NCBI GenBank assembly: GCA_963681505.1
Contig: OY811973.1
Coordinates: forward strand, 13,204,268 to 13,268,267
Source of the DNA: Eunapius fragilis
Lineage: Eukaryota > Porifera > Demospongiae > Spongillida > Spongillidae
Direction: 5' to 3'
Length of the DNA stretch: 64,000 nucleotides
The notes under the pieces were generated by a model, which did no database searches, was not told the DNA's origin, and saw only the letters and a list, made by a program, of their open reading frames with translations. This document shows, in pieces, positions 10,834 through 22,210 of this stretch; within the stretch, counting starts at the first letter, position 1; each line of letters opens with the position of its first letter. Made by a program: the position numbers and the translations under genes.

Positions 10834-10859
10834 CTGGGAGGAAACTGGGAGGGTGTGGA

Positions 10860-12158
10860 GGGGGAGGGTAATTTATAAATGGACAGTTAAGTTTTGATTC
10901 CTTCACTATTATAGCATGCCCTGTTATGACATTCTATCTGCAAAAAAAAAAACAATTCTGGTTATGATGCCCAATGAACTCTTTACAGTTTTAAATAGTA
11001 CAATGCTAAATTGATTCATGAATTTCATCATCACCACACAAGACTGCAACAGTAACAAAAGCATATTTTGAGAAGTACCATTTATCTGTCATACATATAT
11101 ATGCATGAGAGCAGCACAATTGAATAAATTCTTTGACAATTTATCGTTGCCTGTAGACTGAAGCAATGATTCAATCATTGCTCATTCATCAAATATATTA
11201 TCTATTATCAGCAGCACTCCACATCACATATATGTATACACCCTGATTGACATCATTATATTAATAAGCATGCAGATGCAGAGCTTGGTCGCATTCAATG
11301 GTTTCTGGATCTGCATGAATATAATCTGCTTTTGAGGGAACTCCTTCCAAGGCTGAATCATTTGCTTAAGCAGGCTCCTTTACAAAATGACTTTCCACTC
11401 TCTTCATGATAGATAAAAGAGGACCTTCTTCCAAGGAATGATTTCATTTTAACAGCGATTACCTTTCTATTATGTGAACAACTTGCCATCAATCTCATCC
11501 CACGAGAAGGGCACTAAAGATGTGAGAGTAAAAATGGCCGGGATAGTCATAATGGTCAAAGAGGGTTATCCACTTCACCTAATGATTGTATGATTGTGTA
11601 ATAATGATATCATCTGTTTGACATTGACATCAGAAGAAACTTCGTTGAACCGAAGGTATATATGGGGGAGTCCGAGACATTATAAATAATAGGTGATCAC
11701 CTATTGCACCAATGCAGTTGGCCCAGGGCATACCTTCCACAGATCACTCTGTTACTCAATTGGTCCCCATTTCCAACAAGACCATTAGCTTTGCTACTGA
11801 TGGAAGATACTCGCATTCTTCCATAAATAGGCTGGGTTGAGTTCCATGGCTGTAGACAACTTAAAAATTTTCTTTTGGAGGTTGGTGGGGTTAACTGACA
11901 GGGGGTGGATACAGGAGTGGTGCAACCCCCATAACAGCAGGTTTGGGGGAGAGTGCTGTATTTTCCCCCAATCAATGTACTCTCGTACCCAGACCCAAAT
12001 GTACGTAGTAATGATCATCACTTACAGTATGACATCACGTAACATTGCATCATACTTCAAGCGATGACACATTTGACAATCAATGGCAAAACCCAGCCAC
12101 TTAAACTTTTTCCTTATTTCTATTTAGCAAAAAGTGCACAATTTTAAAAGTGGTTGTT
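10860..12158. other. Upstream region of gene B, transposon-derived in part
   Basis: AT-rich unique DNA to about 11,650, then a repeat-like stretch with a GGGGGTGGATACAGGAG motif (near 11,903) and CTCGTACCCAGACCC (near 11,982), typical MITE end sequences. The same sequence is present in the right arm at 41,211-42,500. No gene was recognised. Confidence 0.45.
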
Positions 12159-13130
12159 CAGGGGCGGATGCAGGAATTCAAGTGTCCGTCATAATAATTA
12201 ATAGTGAGGGACGGTGGCCCTCCGGTGTTAGGCAGTTCCTTGCAAGCAGGAAACTTTTGGATAACATAGGTTCCAGGCACTTGGTGGTACTACTTTCGTA
12301 AAATGCTTCAATATAATGCATCAGCGCGAAAATATGTATTCCGATGTAATTAAAAAAATATTTTAATAATGGTAGCATTTATGGCTCAATGTGGTGCTCA
12401 AGCACTCGGCTCGCTGGATACTCCGCTGCTAGCTAAGGAGCACCCCCATCTACACCGAGGCCTGCGCGGTCAGGGCGGAGCCCCAGAAGCCAACAATAAA
12501 TCCGCTGTATCGCGTGTATGTGTAGTTGAAGAAATTGTTTACCATAATTAATTTATTCATGATCGGCTGGAAGGGGGTGCTGTATACATGATGAACTACT
12601 TTCTGGTAATACATGCAAGAAGCACAGCAAAAAAAGACCGCGAATCAAGTTTTGATTTCATAAATGATTTTAAAATCGCTTGTAAAATCATCGCATGATT
12701 GAACAGTACTCTTACGCAGGTGTGCTCAATCATCCGTACGCCCTGTGGACTGAGTTATCATAACAGTTGGCTATGTAAACCGCATGATTGCTCAAGTCCT
12801 CAATGAAATAGTACTTATTTTCCACTACAATTGATTCTGGTTCCACCAAAAAAAAAAAAAAAAAGAGTCTATTCCTGGAAGAATGGTGCATGGGGAAGGG
12901 ATCGAGTGACGAGAAGTGCATCATTTTGTAAACACTGCAACACTGACGCTCTTATATGTAATTAGTGTATTATCTGGTACAACTAAACGCTAAATACAGC
13001 TGCTTACAAAACTCGATGCCGCGCAGCGATGATCTGCAAGGGCGGATCTATAATGCGGGGATCAGTCCCGCGGCCCCCCCCCCCCCCCCCCCCCTTACTT
13101 GTTTACATGAGTGCATATTGTGCATATTTC
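12159..13130 (+). mobile_element. Degenerate hAT-like non-autonomous ends
   Basis: Two copies of a CAGGGGCGGATGCAGGA-type end occur at 12,159 and, as CAAGGGCGGATCTATAATG, at 13,037. The second is followed by a C run at 13,074-13,094. These resemble terminal repeats of hAT-type elements common in invertebrates. Both are in the same orientation, so they are probably two broken elements. The right-arm counterparts end at 41,210 and about 40,390. Confidence 0.4.
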
Positions 13131-13767
13131 CCCCCAATACAAATTCCAACCCAGAGAAGCTAAGCCGTGTGCCACACAAGCGACGTTGACGCATGCATGC
13201 AATGTTAATACGCCAGATAACTGCATGTCAGGTAGTCGAATAGTTCTCGCCGTCGGGCCAAGCTAGCTAGACGTCGACATTAACAGATGTTGCGATATAA
13301 ATGTTTGTCCAGAGAATAGGCTAAATGTTCGGTACGGACTGATGCATGCTGGGATCGACCATGTCTATAATCATAAGTGTTTATTGTTTATCATGCACGC
13401 CAATACGACAAATGCAGGCTTACCGTAGACTTTACTGTACAATAGGAGCGAGAGGGTAGAATAGAACATTCCCATGGTCAGAATGCTGCGCATCACGCGA
13501 CAACCAATGAATAGAGTTCTAGTCTAACTGCGTGTTTGCTATAATACGTAATGGGTATGCATGACCAAAATGCATCGCCGTCGTACGTTCCCGTCCGGTT
13601 ATTGCTTATCTTCGTATTAAAATATAGTGACTCACGTATCAGGTAAAGTTAAAACGGGTCGTTACGAATCCAAGCCTCTCAACTCTTTAACTATTTGGTT
13701 TGTGAGACTACAGTCACGCGTGATATTAAATAAGAGGAATTTCACATATATGTGAGGGGAAAAGGAA
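13131..13767. other. Inner end of left arm, no gene seen
   Basis: Unique sequence that aligns with 39,655-40,260. It contains CGTTCCCGTCCGGTTATTGC (13,588), which recurs at about 58,948 in an unrelated palindrome loop, so part of it is a dispersed repeat. Confidence 0.4.
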
Positions 13768-13774
13768 TAAGTAC

Positions 13775-13825
13775 CAGGGGCGAATGCAGGATTTTCAGCT
13801 CAGCCCTCGTCCGACACGAAAAGTG

Positions 13826-13869
<44 letters not shown>

Positions 13870-13930
13870 CGTGAGTTCGCGTTGGCGCGATAATTAAATA
13901 TCTCTCCCCACTACTACTACTGTTTCAATA
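13775..13930 (+). mobile_element. hAT-like end with 41-base G tract
   Basis: Begins CAGGGGCGAATGCAGGATTT and contains a pure G run at 13,827-13,867, followed by TTCGTGAGTTCGCG and TTGGCGCGATAATTAA. A related G tract with similar downstream sequence is at 16,973-17,090. It marks the exact inner end of the left arm. Confidence 0.5.
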
Positions 13931-14203
13931 ATTAAAAGACCGACGCCCAGAAATATTGAAATGGCTGCGTGTGCTTAGCAACGAAATATTGCAATCGAAC
14001 AACGTTGGTATGTGCGCTACTCTTTTTGAACACAACACATATACCATGATCGTAGCTTAAGCCACTCGAACACTACGCGACTTAAAACTTATATACACTT
14101 TTAGCGGTAGGTCATTTACTCATTGGCTTGTGTACAACGGAGGACGTTTTCTGGCTCCAACGGCGCATAGCAGATGGAATGAACTTGATGTTTTCGAAGC
14201 GGC

Positions 14204-14712
14204 TCTGTTATACGTTTTAACCCCCCCCATCCCCCTCCCCCCCCCCCCCCCCCCCCCCCCCCCCGACACTTGCTGTCGCTGTACCGCTACGGATGTGTGG
14301 GTACCGCTACACTTTATCTAACTTTATTTGAAATTTTTCAATAAGGAATTAGCTTTGCAAATAAACAGTATTAGTAAACAAAAAGGCCTCAACGACACTC
14401 CGATGGTAATAAATAAGTACAATATTTAACAAGAAGTTATTAAACTTAGGACAAACGTTAAAAAGCGCTATCGCACGTTAGACGCAGCGGTACCGCTCAA
14501 TCTTTTTAACGTTTGTCCTAAGTTTAATAACTTCTTGTTAAATATTGTACTTATTTATTACCATCGGAGTGTCGTTGAGGCCTTTTTGTTTACTAATACT
14601 GTTTATTTGCAAAGCTAATTCCTTATTGAAAAATTTCAAATAAGGTTAGATAAACCCACACATTCGTAGCGGTACCGCGACAGCAGGTGTCGGGGGGTTA
14701 AAGTTATAACAG
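14204..14712. mobile_element. Foldback palindrome, about 0.5 kb
   Basis: The arms are near-perfect complements: CTGTTATACGTTTTAACC at the left end mirrors GGTTAAAGTTATAACAG at the right end. The inner arms meet at AACGTTAAAAAG / CTTTTTAACGTT, leaving a loop of about 36 bp. The left arm has an extra C tract (14,221-14,264) opposite six G. Long arms and a short loop indicate a foldback MITE able to form a cruciform. Confidence 0.9.
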
Positions 14713-14756
14713 TTCGTGCACGAGATCTACTGTATAACAGGAAGTGCATCTTGATA

Positions 14757-15493
14757 TACAGGGTCTTTGCAAAAGAGCGCAACGCTTTAATTCCTTAATG
14801 AATTTAATAACCACGTTTTAATAGTCGCATTGTTACAATTCGTTTATCTTTAGCACTTCAAAAGATAAAATCTAATAGCTTGCAATTAACTAAATTGAGA
14901 AAACAATGTACGACAACTTTAATTAATAACGTGATTTATAAACTGCAGAATAAAAATTGATGAGACTTTGAAAAAGTACTAGTTAATATTCAAAACAACA
15001 AATCAAACTTGAAAAAGCTATATGACCACTACGTTTTTATTAACTTTGAGTTTTAATAACGCACCATTAAATAACCATTACCAAATCAAATAGTGTTTTG
15101 TACTTTATTTTATACTGGAATAATTTATGATGGCTATTTACCACATAACAGCTTCAACCTTAATAACTTTAAAGGAAATGATGGTCTTAAATGTTACTAT
15201 TGAACTTGGAACTTGAAATCAGTACTGTTCCCCACCGCATATTCAGATCATGTGGTACTTATTATTAGTTATTAAAATCAATTATCGTAAACCGCAATCT
15301 TGAGGAACTTTGTTAATAGAGGGCTTTGAATATTTTGATTTATGAGGGTTTGATACTGTTACTTAACCGCTTATAATATGATTAATATCTAATTGGATTA
15401 TTTGTATTTGCCGCAACATGCAAGCCGTTAATTAATTTCAATCCTGAGTTATAGGGATTTTATTGCGTTGCGTTCTTTCGCAAACACCCTGTA
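14757..15493. mobile_element. 737-bp TIR element with TA target duplication
   Basis: Ends TACAGGGTCTTTGCAAAAG and the complement of CTTTCGCAAACACCCTGTA, both running on to a GCGCAACGC / GCGTTGCG motif, flanked by TA on both sides. The interior is AT-rich, with the TTAATAAC motif recurring and no transposase. It is a non-autonomous DNA transposon; TA duplication suggests the IS630/Tc1/mariner group, not proven. Confidence 0.75.
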
Positions 15494-15794
15494 TAGAACA
15501 ATGTCAGCACGTAATGTCGAATGGTGTGGAAAGTCCGAAAAACACTCTGAATCTGACTAATAGTAGTCTCCCGCACCAATTACACGCGCGTGCAATAGAA
15601 ACACCTCCCCACAGAGTGGCTGTATGTGTACAGAAAGGGTCTGTCTACATGCCTAGACCCTCCCTGTTGCTGCATTTCATTCAGGTTGTGCACTACGATA
15701 ATGTATTTAATGACGCCATTATAACGTTATGTTTAGCATTGTTCTAATTATATCCTTTTTATCCCACTAGGAACATATGCCCCCCTCCCCCAGG

Positions 15795-15891
15795 TCTCGT
15801 GCCCAGACCCAATGCATCGCAGCTGCTGGTGGATTACATAGCCGTGATGTAATCCACCAGTGGCTGCGATGCATTGGGTCTGGGCACGAGA
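15795..15891. mobile_element. 97-bp palindromic MITE with CTCGTGCCCAGACCC ends
   Basis: Arms of about 45 bp, from TCTCGTGCCCAGACCCAATG to the ATTACAT turn, are perfect or nearly so. The terminal motif recurs as CTCGTACCCAGACCC at 11,982 and 24,719 and as fragments at 16,337 and 63,389. Confidence 0.85.
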
Positions 15892-16149
15892 TTACGTCGT
15901 CGTCCCCCCCTCTCGCTATGCTACTTGCTGTATCGTGCATTAATAACCTTACGGTAAAGGATTGAAAATGCTATACCATTAGCAATATTCCATCATTGTT
16001 TCGCATGAATCTAATTAAAAGAAGTAAAAACATTCTCTAACGATAGCCTTGTTGGGATATAGGATTGACCAATGGTGTTATAAAAAGCACGGAAACAAGT
16101 GTTGACTGGAAAATTGAAATAGGCCTATATCGAGAGTTACGTTAGTAAC

Positions 16150-16690
16150 TCTCATATAGGATTTGACCCCGATTATGAATGTCATTAAAAAAACGCGACC
16201 CGCTTCTAACAAGACTCCCGACGAGCGGATGGCTTACCTTGTTATCGTCGTCGTACAAGAAGGCAACAACAAGCAGTTTCGTGTTTGTTTGATGTCACAA
16301 AACCGCGTGGTTGTAGAGAACAAAACAATTTTTGAAACTCGTACCCAGTCCCACGTATTTCTCGTTCTTCTTCTTGTTCTTGTTCTTGACCACGCATAAC
16401 TCGGGATGGGAACACTTTTAAGAAATGAAAATCACACCAATGGCTTCAGAATTCACTGGCATTTTCGCTTCTGTGGTCAAAACGTCTCGAGGCTACATGA
16501 CATTTATCGGTGGTTGTGTTAGCAAATCACGTATAGCTTACTGCACTGACACGACTCGGATAGGTCCTACGTCGCTCTTTATACGAAGTACTAGCAGTAT
16601 ACATCTAATGTGTACGGTCTGGGCACTACACGTAGTGGTAATTAACTTTGGCGGTTATGTATTTTTAATAACGTGCACGTGCGTACTATA
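16150..16690 (+). repeat. Dispersed repeat R, copy 1
   Basis: Begins ATATAGGATTTGACCCCGAT and includes AAAACCGCGTGGTTGTAGAG. Related copies are at 32,386-32,740 (+), 39,061-39,415 (-) and, diverged, 63,250-63,540 (+). Copies 1-3 all lie beside or inside a foldback MITE of the copy a type. It may be the 5' flank of the element whose coding remnant follows at 16,763. Confidence 0.65.
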
Positions 16691-16762
16691 ATCATTCTTG
16701 TTATTCGATCGTTGTAGGTAATGGTTTGACGCTCTTTGTAACTTAGTGAAGTTTTTTTTCTC

Positions 16763-16972
16763 TCAAAATGCCTTCATGCACGTCAGGATAAGAAGAAAGC
16801 CAAATGACGAGCATAGTACCTCAAAACTAGAGACGACGTATTAGATTCAGCCCGAGCGGAACTACAAAGCAGAGCCTGAAAAGAAGCGGGCCTCTCAAAC
16901 GTGAAAACTATCGAGCAGAGCCTGAAAAGAAACGGATCTCTCGACGCGCAAGGTATCGAGATGCGATTAGTA

Positions 16973-17003
<31 letters not shown>

Positions 17004-17250
17004 GGGTGCTGTCTGCTTCTGGCCCGATACAAAAATAATTATGCGTTTGTGGGTTCATCGCGCTGGGGCGACAATTAATAACCTCTCTTCTATTTCGGCC
17101 GCCCCTTAAAAGCCCCCTCAGATCCTGAAAAGGAACGGACCTCTCGACGTGCAAGGTATCGAGCAGATCCTGAAATAAGACAGCGATATTGCCATAGTCC
17201 TGAACGTGCATCTCGCTCGGCGAAAAGAGTTAAGGTCACTCAATGGTATG
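16763..17250 (+). pseudogene. PEKKR-repeat ORF fragment of a transposon
   Basis: From ATGCCTTCATGCACG, shifting frames give repeated basic motifs (YRAEPEKKRISRRARYR, ADPEIRQRYC, SPERASRSAKRVK). I recall such Pro-Glu-Lys-Lys-Arg repeat proteins as multi-copy transposon ORFs in sponges, often linked to helicase-bearing elements; that link is from memory. The frame is broken and interrupted by a 30-G tract (16,973-17,002) with MITE-like flanks. A later part of the same kind of protein is at 22,883-23,283 (-). Confidence 0.5.
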
Positions 17251-17338
17251 TCGTACCTTTACAACCTCCCTCTCATATCAAGATGGATTACTTAACATGC
17301 TAATACGGCTCATAATCGGGTATGAATAAAAATCAATG

Positions 17339-17633
17339 AAACAAGTAAATAAAAACATTCTCTATGAGAAAGTTGGTGGCATATAGGATTTGAAGGCAAT
17401 GGTGGTGTAAAAAGGAAGGAAACAAGGGTCTAGTAATAAGGAAAAATGGAATAGTCCTATATTTAGCACATTTCTATATGTAGGATATAGTATGTTGTTC
17501 GTGTGCTAAATATAGGACTATTCCATTTTTCCTTATTACTAGACCCTTGTTTCCTTCCTTTTTACACCACCATTGCCTTCAAATCCTATATGCCACCAAC
17601 TTTCTCATAGAGAATGTTTTTATTTACTTGTTT
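17339..17633. mobile_element. Foldback MITE copy a (295 bp)
   Basis: A nearly perfect palindrome: AAACAAGTAAATAAAAACAT at the left mirrors ATGTTTTTATTTACTTGTTT at the right, with arms of about 125 bp and a central loop around 17,475-17,500. The same family is at 32,752-33,038, 38,765-39,060 and split at 16,018-19,549. A worn half copy lies at about 30,225-30,310. Confidence 0.92.
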
Positions 17634-17759
17634 AGCACACTTACAATATAGCAGCGCATGCCTGAGTAATGGGCTAAATATAGGCATATTTCAATTTTCC
17701 AGTAAAATTTCTGTCAACACTTGTTTCCGTGCTTTTTACACCACCATTGGTCAATCCTA

Positions 17760-19518
17760 CAGTGGAAATCGTGATACTTGTCGTTAAAATTTTTTGGGTG
17801 TGTTTTAATGTTAGCTTGATTTTTTAACATTAACTGTATGCAGTATTGAAAATCTGACAACACAGTGTTGTTGACCAAACATTTGTAAACAAGTACCGGA
17901 AATAAGTAAGTGTCACGTGACTAACACGTCTGTTTGTTTTTGTTTTTAAGTGTCCCAGTCCAAAAAACGGATTTGTAGCATATTTCTCAGCTCTGAGGCA
18001 GCAGATCAACACAAAATTTGGTATATAAGAGAAAAACAAACCTGCCCAACGTTTGGTCGAGTCACATTTCAAACCCGGGAAATACTTTGTGTGTTTTCAT
18101 GGGAGACACGTTTGTTTAGGTCGAAAAGCGTTTAGCATGCCGTTTTGCACAGTGGGCGTTATATGCGACAGTACATCGATTTGTATATCGAGGGATGGTT
18201 ATTGCACCATAGACACCTATGTTTACAACGTAACAGTTAATTTTACCGTCAAAACTCTGCTTGCAAACGTTGAAGCTTAGAAAACACGCCATTTTCGAGT
18301 GAATCTCATTACAAATGTTACGTTATTATAACAATTTCTTAATATTAATTAAAGTTTCGATTTTATGGCTGGTTCTTAGGTTCTTCTAAGAACCAAACAT
18401 CAACCAACGCGGCGAGCAAATAAGGAGGCAAATCATGTGTGGGCATCGTTGAAGCGAAGGAAGGCTCCGAGGGGTAATCCCGAAGCTGCCGCTTTGAAGC
18501 GGTGGTCGGTCAGCGACACATGCCAAATGTGTCCGATAGTGATGAAACATCTGACTCACATTTGTTTGGGCATCAGTGGGAGTGGACACCTCTATGTAGA
18601 ACATTCGTAATGCAAACGCTCTTGCCTCACTATTGGACACATTTGGCATGTGTACAGCGAGGGACTCCAATTCCTTGGCTGCATTCTCTGCGATATTAGC
18701 ATTCGTCCTTCTGCTCTTTGAGGAACTTGCTTTGCTGACCGACCACCGCTTCAAAGCGGCAGCTTCGGGATTACCCCTCGGAGCTTTCCTTCGCTTCAAC
18801 GATGCCCACACATGATTTGCCTCCTTATTTGCTCGCCGCGTTGGTTGATGTTTGGTTCTTAGAAGAACCATAGATAGCTAAACTATCTATGGAAGAACCT
18901 AAGAACCAGCCATAAAATCGAAACTTTAATTAATATTAAGAAATTGTTATAATAACGTAACATTTGTAATGAGATTCACTCGAAAATGGCGTGTTTTCTA
19001 AGCTTCAACGTTTGCAAGCAGAGTTTTGACGGTAAAATTAACTGTTACGTTGTAAACATAGGTGTCTATGGTGCAATAACCATCCCTCGATATACAAATC
19101 GATGTACTGTCGCATATAACGCCCACTGTGCAAAACGGCATGCTAAACGCTTTTCGACCTAAACAAACGTGTCTCCCATGAAAACACACAAAATATTTCC
19201 CGGGTTTGAAATATGACTCGGCCAAACGTTGGGCAGGTTTGTTTTTCTCTTATATACCAAATTTTGTGTTGATCTGCTGCCTCAGAGCTGAGAAATATGC
19301 TACAAATCCGTTTTTTGGACTGGGACACTTAAAAACAAAAACAAACAGACGTGTTAGTCACGTGACACTTACTTATTTCCGGTACTTGTTTACAAATGTT
19401 TGGTCAACAACACTGTGTTGTCAGATTTTCAATACTGCATACAGTTAATGTTAAAAAATCAAGTTAACATTAAAACACACCCAAAAAATTTTAACGACAA
19501 GTATCACGATTTCCACTG
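17760..19518. mobile_element. 1.76-kb palindromic Tc1/mariner-like element
   Basis: The ends CAGTGGAAATCGTGATACTT and its complement are flanked by TA, as in Tc1/mariner transposons. The two arms (about 17,760-18,515 and 18,737-19,518) are almost exact complements along their whole length. The centre (about 18,516-18,736) holds an inner palindrome (ACACATGCCAAATGTGTC) plus a unique segment. A minus-strand frame of 161 codons (18,386-18,871) crosses the centre but has no recognised domain and largely reads arm sequence. No transposase was found. It is inserted in MITE copy d. Confidence 0.9.
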
Positions 19519-19659
19519 TATATCGAGAATGTTTTTATTTACTTGTTTCATAAGTTTTTTTTTCACCCTGTCATAGCAGTATCGTAGTCAATAATCAAAT
19601 GTAGGAAGAGCGTTTAGAATTTGGACGATCCCCTTATCTCTTAATTCATAATTTAATTA

Positions 19660-19866
19660 TTATAGGCACAAGTCTAACAGTGAAGTGCTGGGCTATGTGC
19701 GTGCAAGAATGCTTTTTGCTGTCCTTCGTGCTACGAATCTGTGCATTTGCGGCAGTAGAGTGAAATGGAGGAGAAGGATGGAGATTGAAGATGGAGAGAT
19801 GGAGCTGGGCTTCCATACCTGCCAGAATGAGTTTCAGCACAGCTTCTCGTGTTTCTATTATATTTA
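19660..19866 (+). pseudogene. C-terminal fragment of the LINE-like RT family
   Basis: The frame reads SEVLGYVRARMLFAVLRATN, then GSRVKWR. The start matches the last part of the relic in the arms (SEVTGWVRAILSEK), so this is the extreme C-terminus of a related, longer copy. The rest is absent. Confidence 0.6.
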
Positions 19867-20014
19867 ATATTTTTAGTAGCTTCTGTAGTTGTTTGTGTGT
19901 GTTATTCTCTTGTATCTATTAATATTGTATGTTTAATTATAAGCTGTATTTATAAAAGTTTGTCCCGATCCTCGACCGCGCCCTCTTCTTCGGCGGGGAC
20001 GTCCTCCTCCCCGG

Positions 20015-20215
20015 CATAGGCGTAGGAAGCGGGGGCTATAGCCTCTTAGGACGGTGGTGAGCCCCCTCAGAGTCACATTTTGTGCCCATATTTATGAATA
20101 AAATTATATTAATATCGGTTAAAGATTTCGATTACCACACCCACTTATGAATTGTTAATTTCAGTCCCCTCCCCCCCCCCCTCCCCCCACTTTTTGAACC
20201 GTTCCTAGGCCACTG
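20015..20215. mobile_element. hAT-type MITE, about 200 bp
   Basis: Starts CATAGGCGTAGGAAGCGGGG and ends CGTTCCTAGGCCACTG, the complement of CAGTGGCCTAGGAACG, with a poly-C run inside. These ends follow the CAGTGGCGTAGG pattern of hAT non-autonomous elements. Target duplications are not clear. Confidence 0.5.
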
Positions 20216-20440
20216 CCCCAGCCTCCTCGCCATGCTGGGTTGGGCCAGGGTGGCAGTGGCCATGCAGGCCAGGGGGGAAGCACTGCTGGTTGTGCTATGC
20301 GGGAGTGGGGGAGCGCGGTGGTGGTGGGGGGCAGCGCTGGTGGTGCCGGCGGGGGGCAGCGCTGCTGGTGGTGAAGGCAGCGGGACTTCTGGAGGTGGTG
20401 GGGTGAAGAGGAGAAGAGTCGGAGGCAGGGCTGATGTGCA
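20216..20440 (+). other. GC-rich island
   Basis: About 225 bp dominated by G and GGTGGTG-type triplets, strikingly unlike the AT-rich surroundings. An open frame through it (from 20,232) reads Gly/Ala/Val-rich sequence ending in a basic patch, VKRRRVGGR. It could be the promoter or N-terminal part of the hAT copy that follows, or a fragment transferred with it. Function is unknown. Confidence 0.45.
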
Positions 20441-20599
20441 ACGGACGTATAAAATGATTAAAATCGATTGGCATATCGCTATAGGCATTTTTCATCACGT
20501 GATTTATTTTGAATACCTGTGAACCGACGTGTATTAATTTGTGTGGCAATGACGTAGGCAAATTACGTAGTTGTCACAGTACAGGCGAGTCACAGGAAC

Positions 20600-21472
20600 A
20601 CCTATTAACTGCGGCAATCTGAAAGTGAAGCCAGTAAACGGAAGAGAGTTCAAGAAGAAAGAGAAAAGATTGCATGCAAAGTTACCAAAGTTGACATAGT
20701 TTCTAGTATAACCGAGGCAGCTAGCTGTTTTGGAACATTGGGCTCGTATCATTCAAGAAGCAGTTTTGGTAGCCGATGGTTTAGGAATTGAGTCTTCTAC
20801 CAGAAAAAAGGCAACGTACACGCAAGCGTTTGGATGAAGATGCTGATTCTACAGTTGATGTGGAGGCACCAGCACATGCAGTTGAAGGTTTTGCCACCAC
20901 AAGCTTCCGTGTAGACGTATTCTATCGTTTATGGCGTTATACAGGGATTGACGCGCCGTTTTGACGCTATAAAACGCATTGATGATCTGTTTGGGCTCTT
21001 GTACAAGTACAAACAAATGACAGAAATGGACTTGAAAAGTGGACCTGAAATTGTCTTGTGATCGTTTTTCAGCAGCTTATTTTGAAGATGTAAAGATGTG
21101 TCTAATGAGCTGTCAGAGGAAGTAGTAATGTTATCAAAAACAGGGCATGTGAACCTGGGTACCAAAGAGCAACTAAGTCCCTTGGAACTTTTAAACAGAC
21201 TCCATTATAGTCATCTCGAGGCATTCTTTCCAAATTAACTTATGCGTTAGGGCTAGGATATTCTGCACCTTGCCTGTAACTGTTGTATCTGCAGAAAGAA
21301 GTTTTAGCCAGCTAAAAAGAATAAAGAACTATATACGAGTTCCACTATGACTCAAAAGCGGTTGCAGGACCTTTCCTTACTTTGTATAGAGTCTGACTTA
21401 GCCAGAACTGATAACTATGACTCAGTAATAAATCCGTTTGCTTCAAGAAAGAATCAAAAGTCACCTTGGTAA
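20600..21472 (+). pseudogene. hAT transposase remains (C-terminal half)
   Basis: Across several frame changes the sequence reads FYRLWRYIQGLTRRFDAIKR, DDLFGLLYKYKQM, then LPVTVVSAERSFSQLKRIKN, MTQKRLQDLSLLCIESDL and a stop at 21,470. The last part is the conserved hAT dimerisation domain, with the typical SAERSFSQLK motif. The ZMYM1-like hAT branch fits best. There are multiple stops and frameshifts, so it is not functional. Confidence 0.75.
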
Positions 21473-22210
21473 TGTTTATTCCACTGCATTGCATCATTTG
21501 CTCCATTATGCCCATGACATGCGTTAGCTATGCATGCAAGTTAGATATGGTGATGAGTCTGGTTTAATGGGGCCTATGGGGCCCCAAATGATCTATTAAA
21601 TTAATTAAATTTTTACCTGTTTTTGCGAAGTGCATTATTCAGCAGGTGAGGGACTATTATACCTGCAAAGCCTTAACATGCACGTGTGCAGACTGTGCTA
21701 TAATTCTATTGGTCCAATTGCATCATATTAATGAGAGGGAGAGAAGGGGTGTATGTGTGCCAGTTGTGTTAAAACTCTATTGGTCAAATTTCATCTCAGC
21801 AAACTGACATGGAGGTGTAGTCTACATGCAGTCAGTTAAGTTGTATAGATGGATAGTGTGGGAACTCAGGAAGTGAACTACATGACAGCATGTAGACAGA
21901 TAAGTAACTACATGGCAGCATGTAGTTCGATAAAGGGTATGTTCTCAGGTGAGGTAGGACAGGGTCTGCAGCTTTATGACTGTGGGCAGAAGGTCTGATG
22001 TTTTCACTACATAAATGTGAGTGCTGCTAGAAGTACCTGATGGTGGCTATAACAAGTTGATGTGGGTGGCAAGAAAGTCCGCTGGTTGCCCTTCATGAAC
22101 AATTTGAACAGTTTGAGCTTCGGTTTTTCCCTTTTTAAGGGTTTATTCTAGGAGGTGTGGCCCACAGTTGGCCACTTGCTAATGAGTTGGCAGTATGTGT
22201 AGTACATTGT
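21473..22210. other. Unassigned intergenic DNA
   Basis: No gene found. It contains two short imperfect direct repeats (CTATTGGTC near 21,709 and 21,779; CTACATG.CAGCATGTAG near 21,880 and 21,908) and a GGGGCC palindrome near 21,570. Confidence 0.4.

Larger units (their letters stand above)
16018..19549. mobile_element. Foldback MITE copy d, split by nested insertions
   Basis: The left half (16,018-16,130) reads AAAACATTCTCT, ATATAGGATTGACCAATGG, GCACGGAAACAAGTGTTGAC and so on. The complementary half is at 17,660-17,759 and resumes at 19,519-19,549 with GAGAATGTTTTTATTTACTT. The centre is occupied by about 1.5 kb of other repeats including MITE copy a, and the right half is interrupted by the 1.76-kb palindrome. 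This gives at least three nested insertion events. Confidence 0.7.

Noticed and set aside
16783-17211. 142-codon minus-strand frame with a poly-proline run
   Set aside because: It runs through a G tract and is antisense to the PEKKR fragment; no domain and no conservation.
18386-18871. 161-codon minus-strand frame in the 1.76-kb palindrome
   Set aside because: Most of it reads both arms of the palindrome, so its ends mirror each other. No recognisable domain, and an unlikely real protein.
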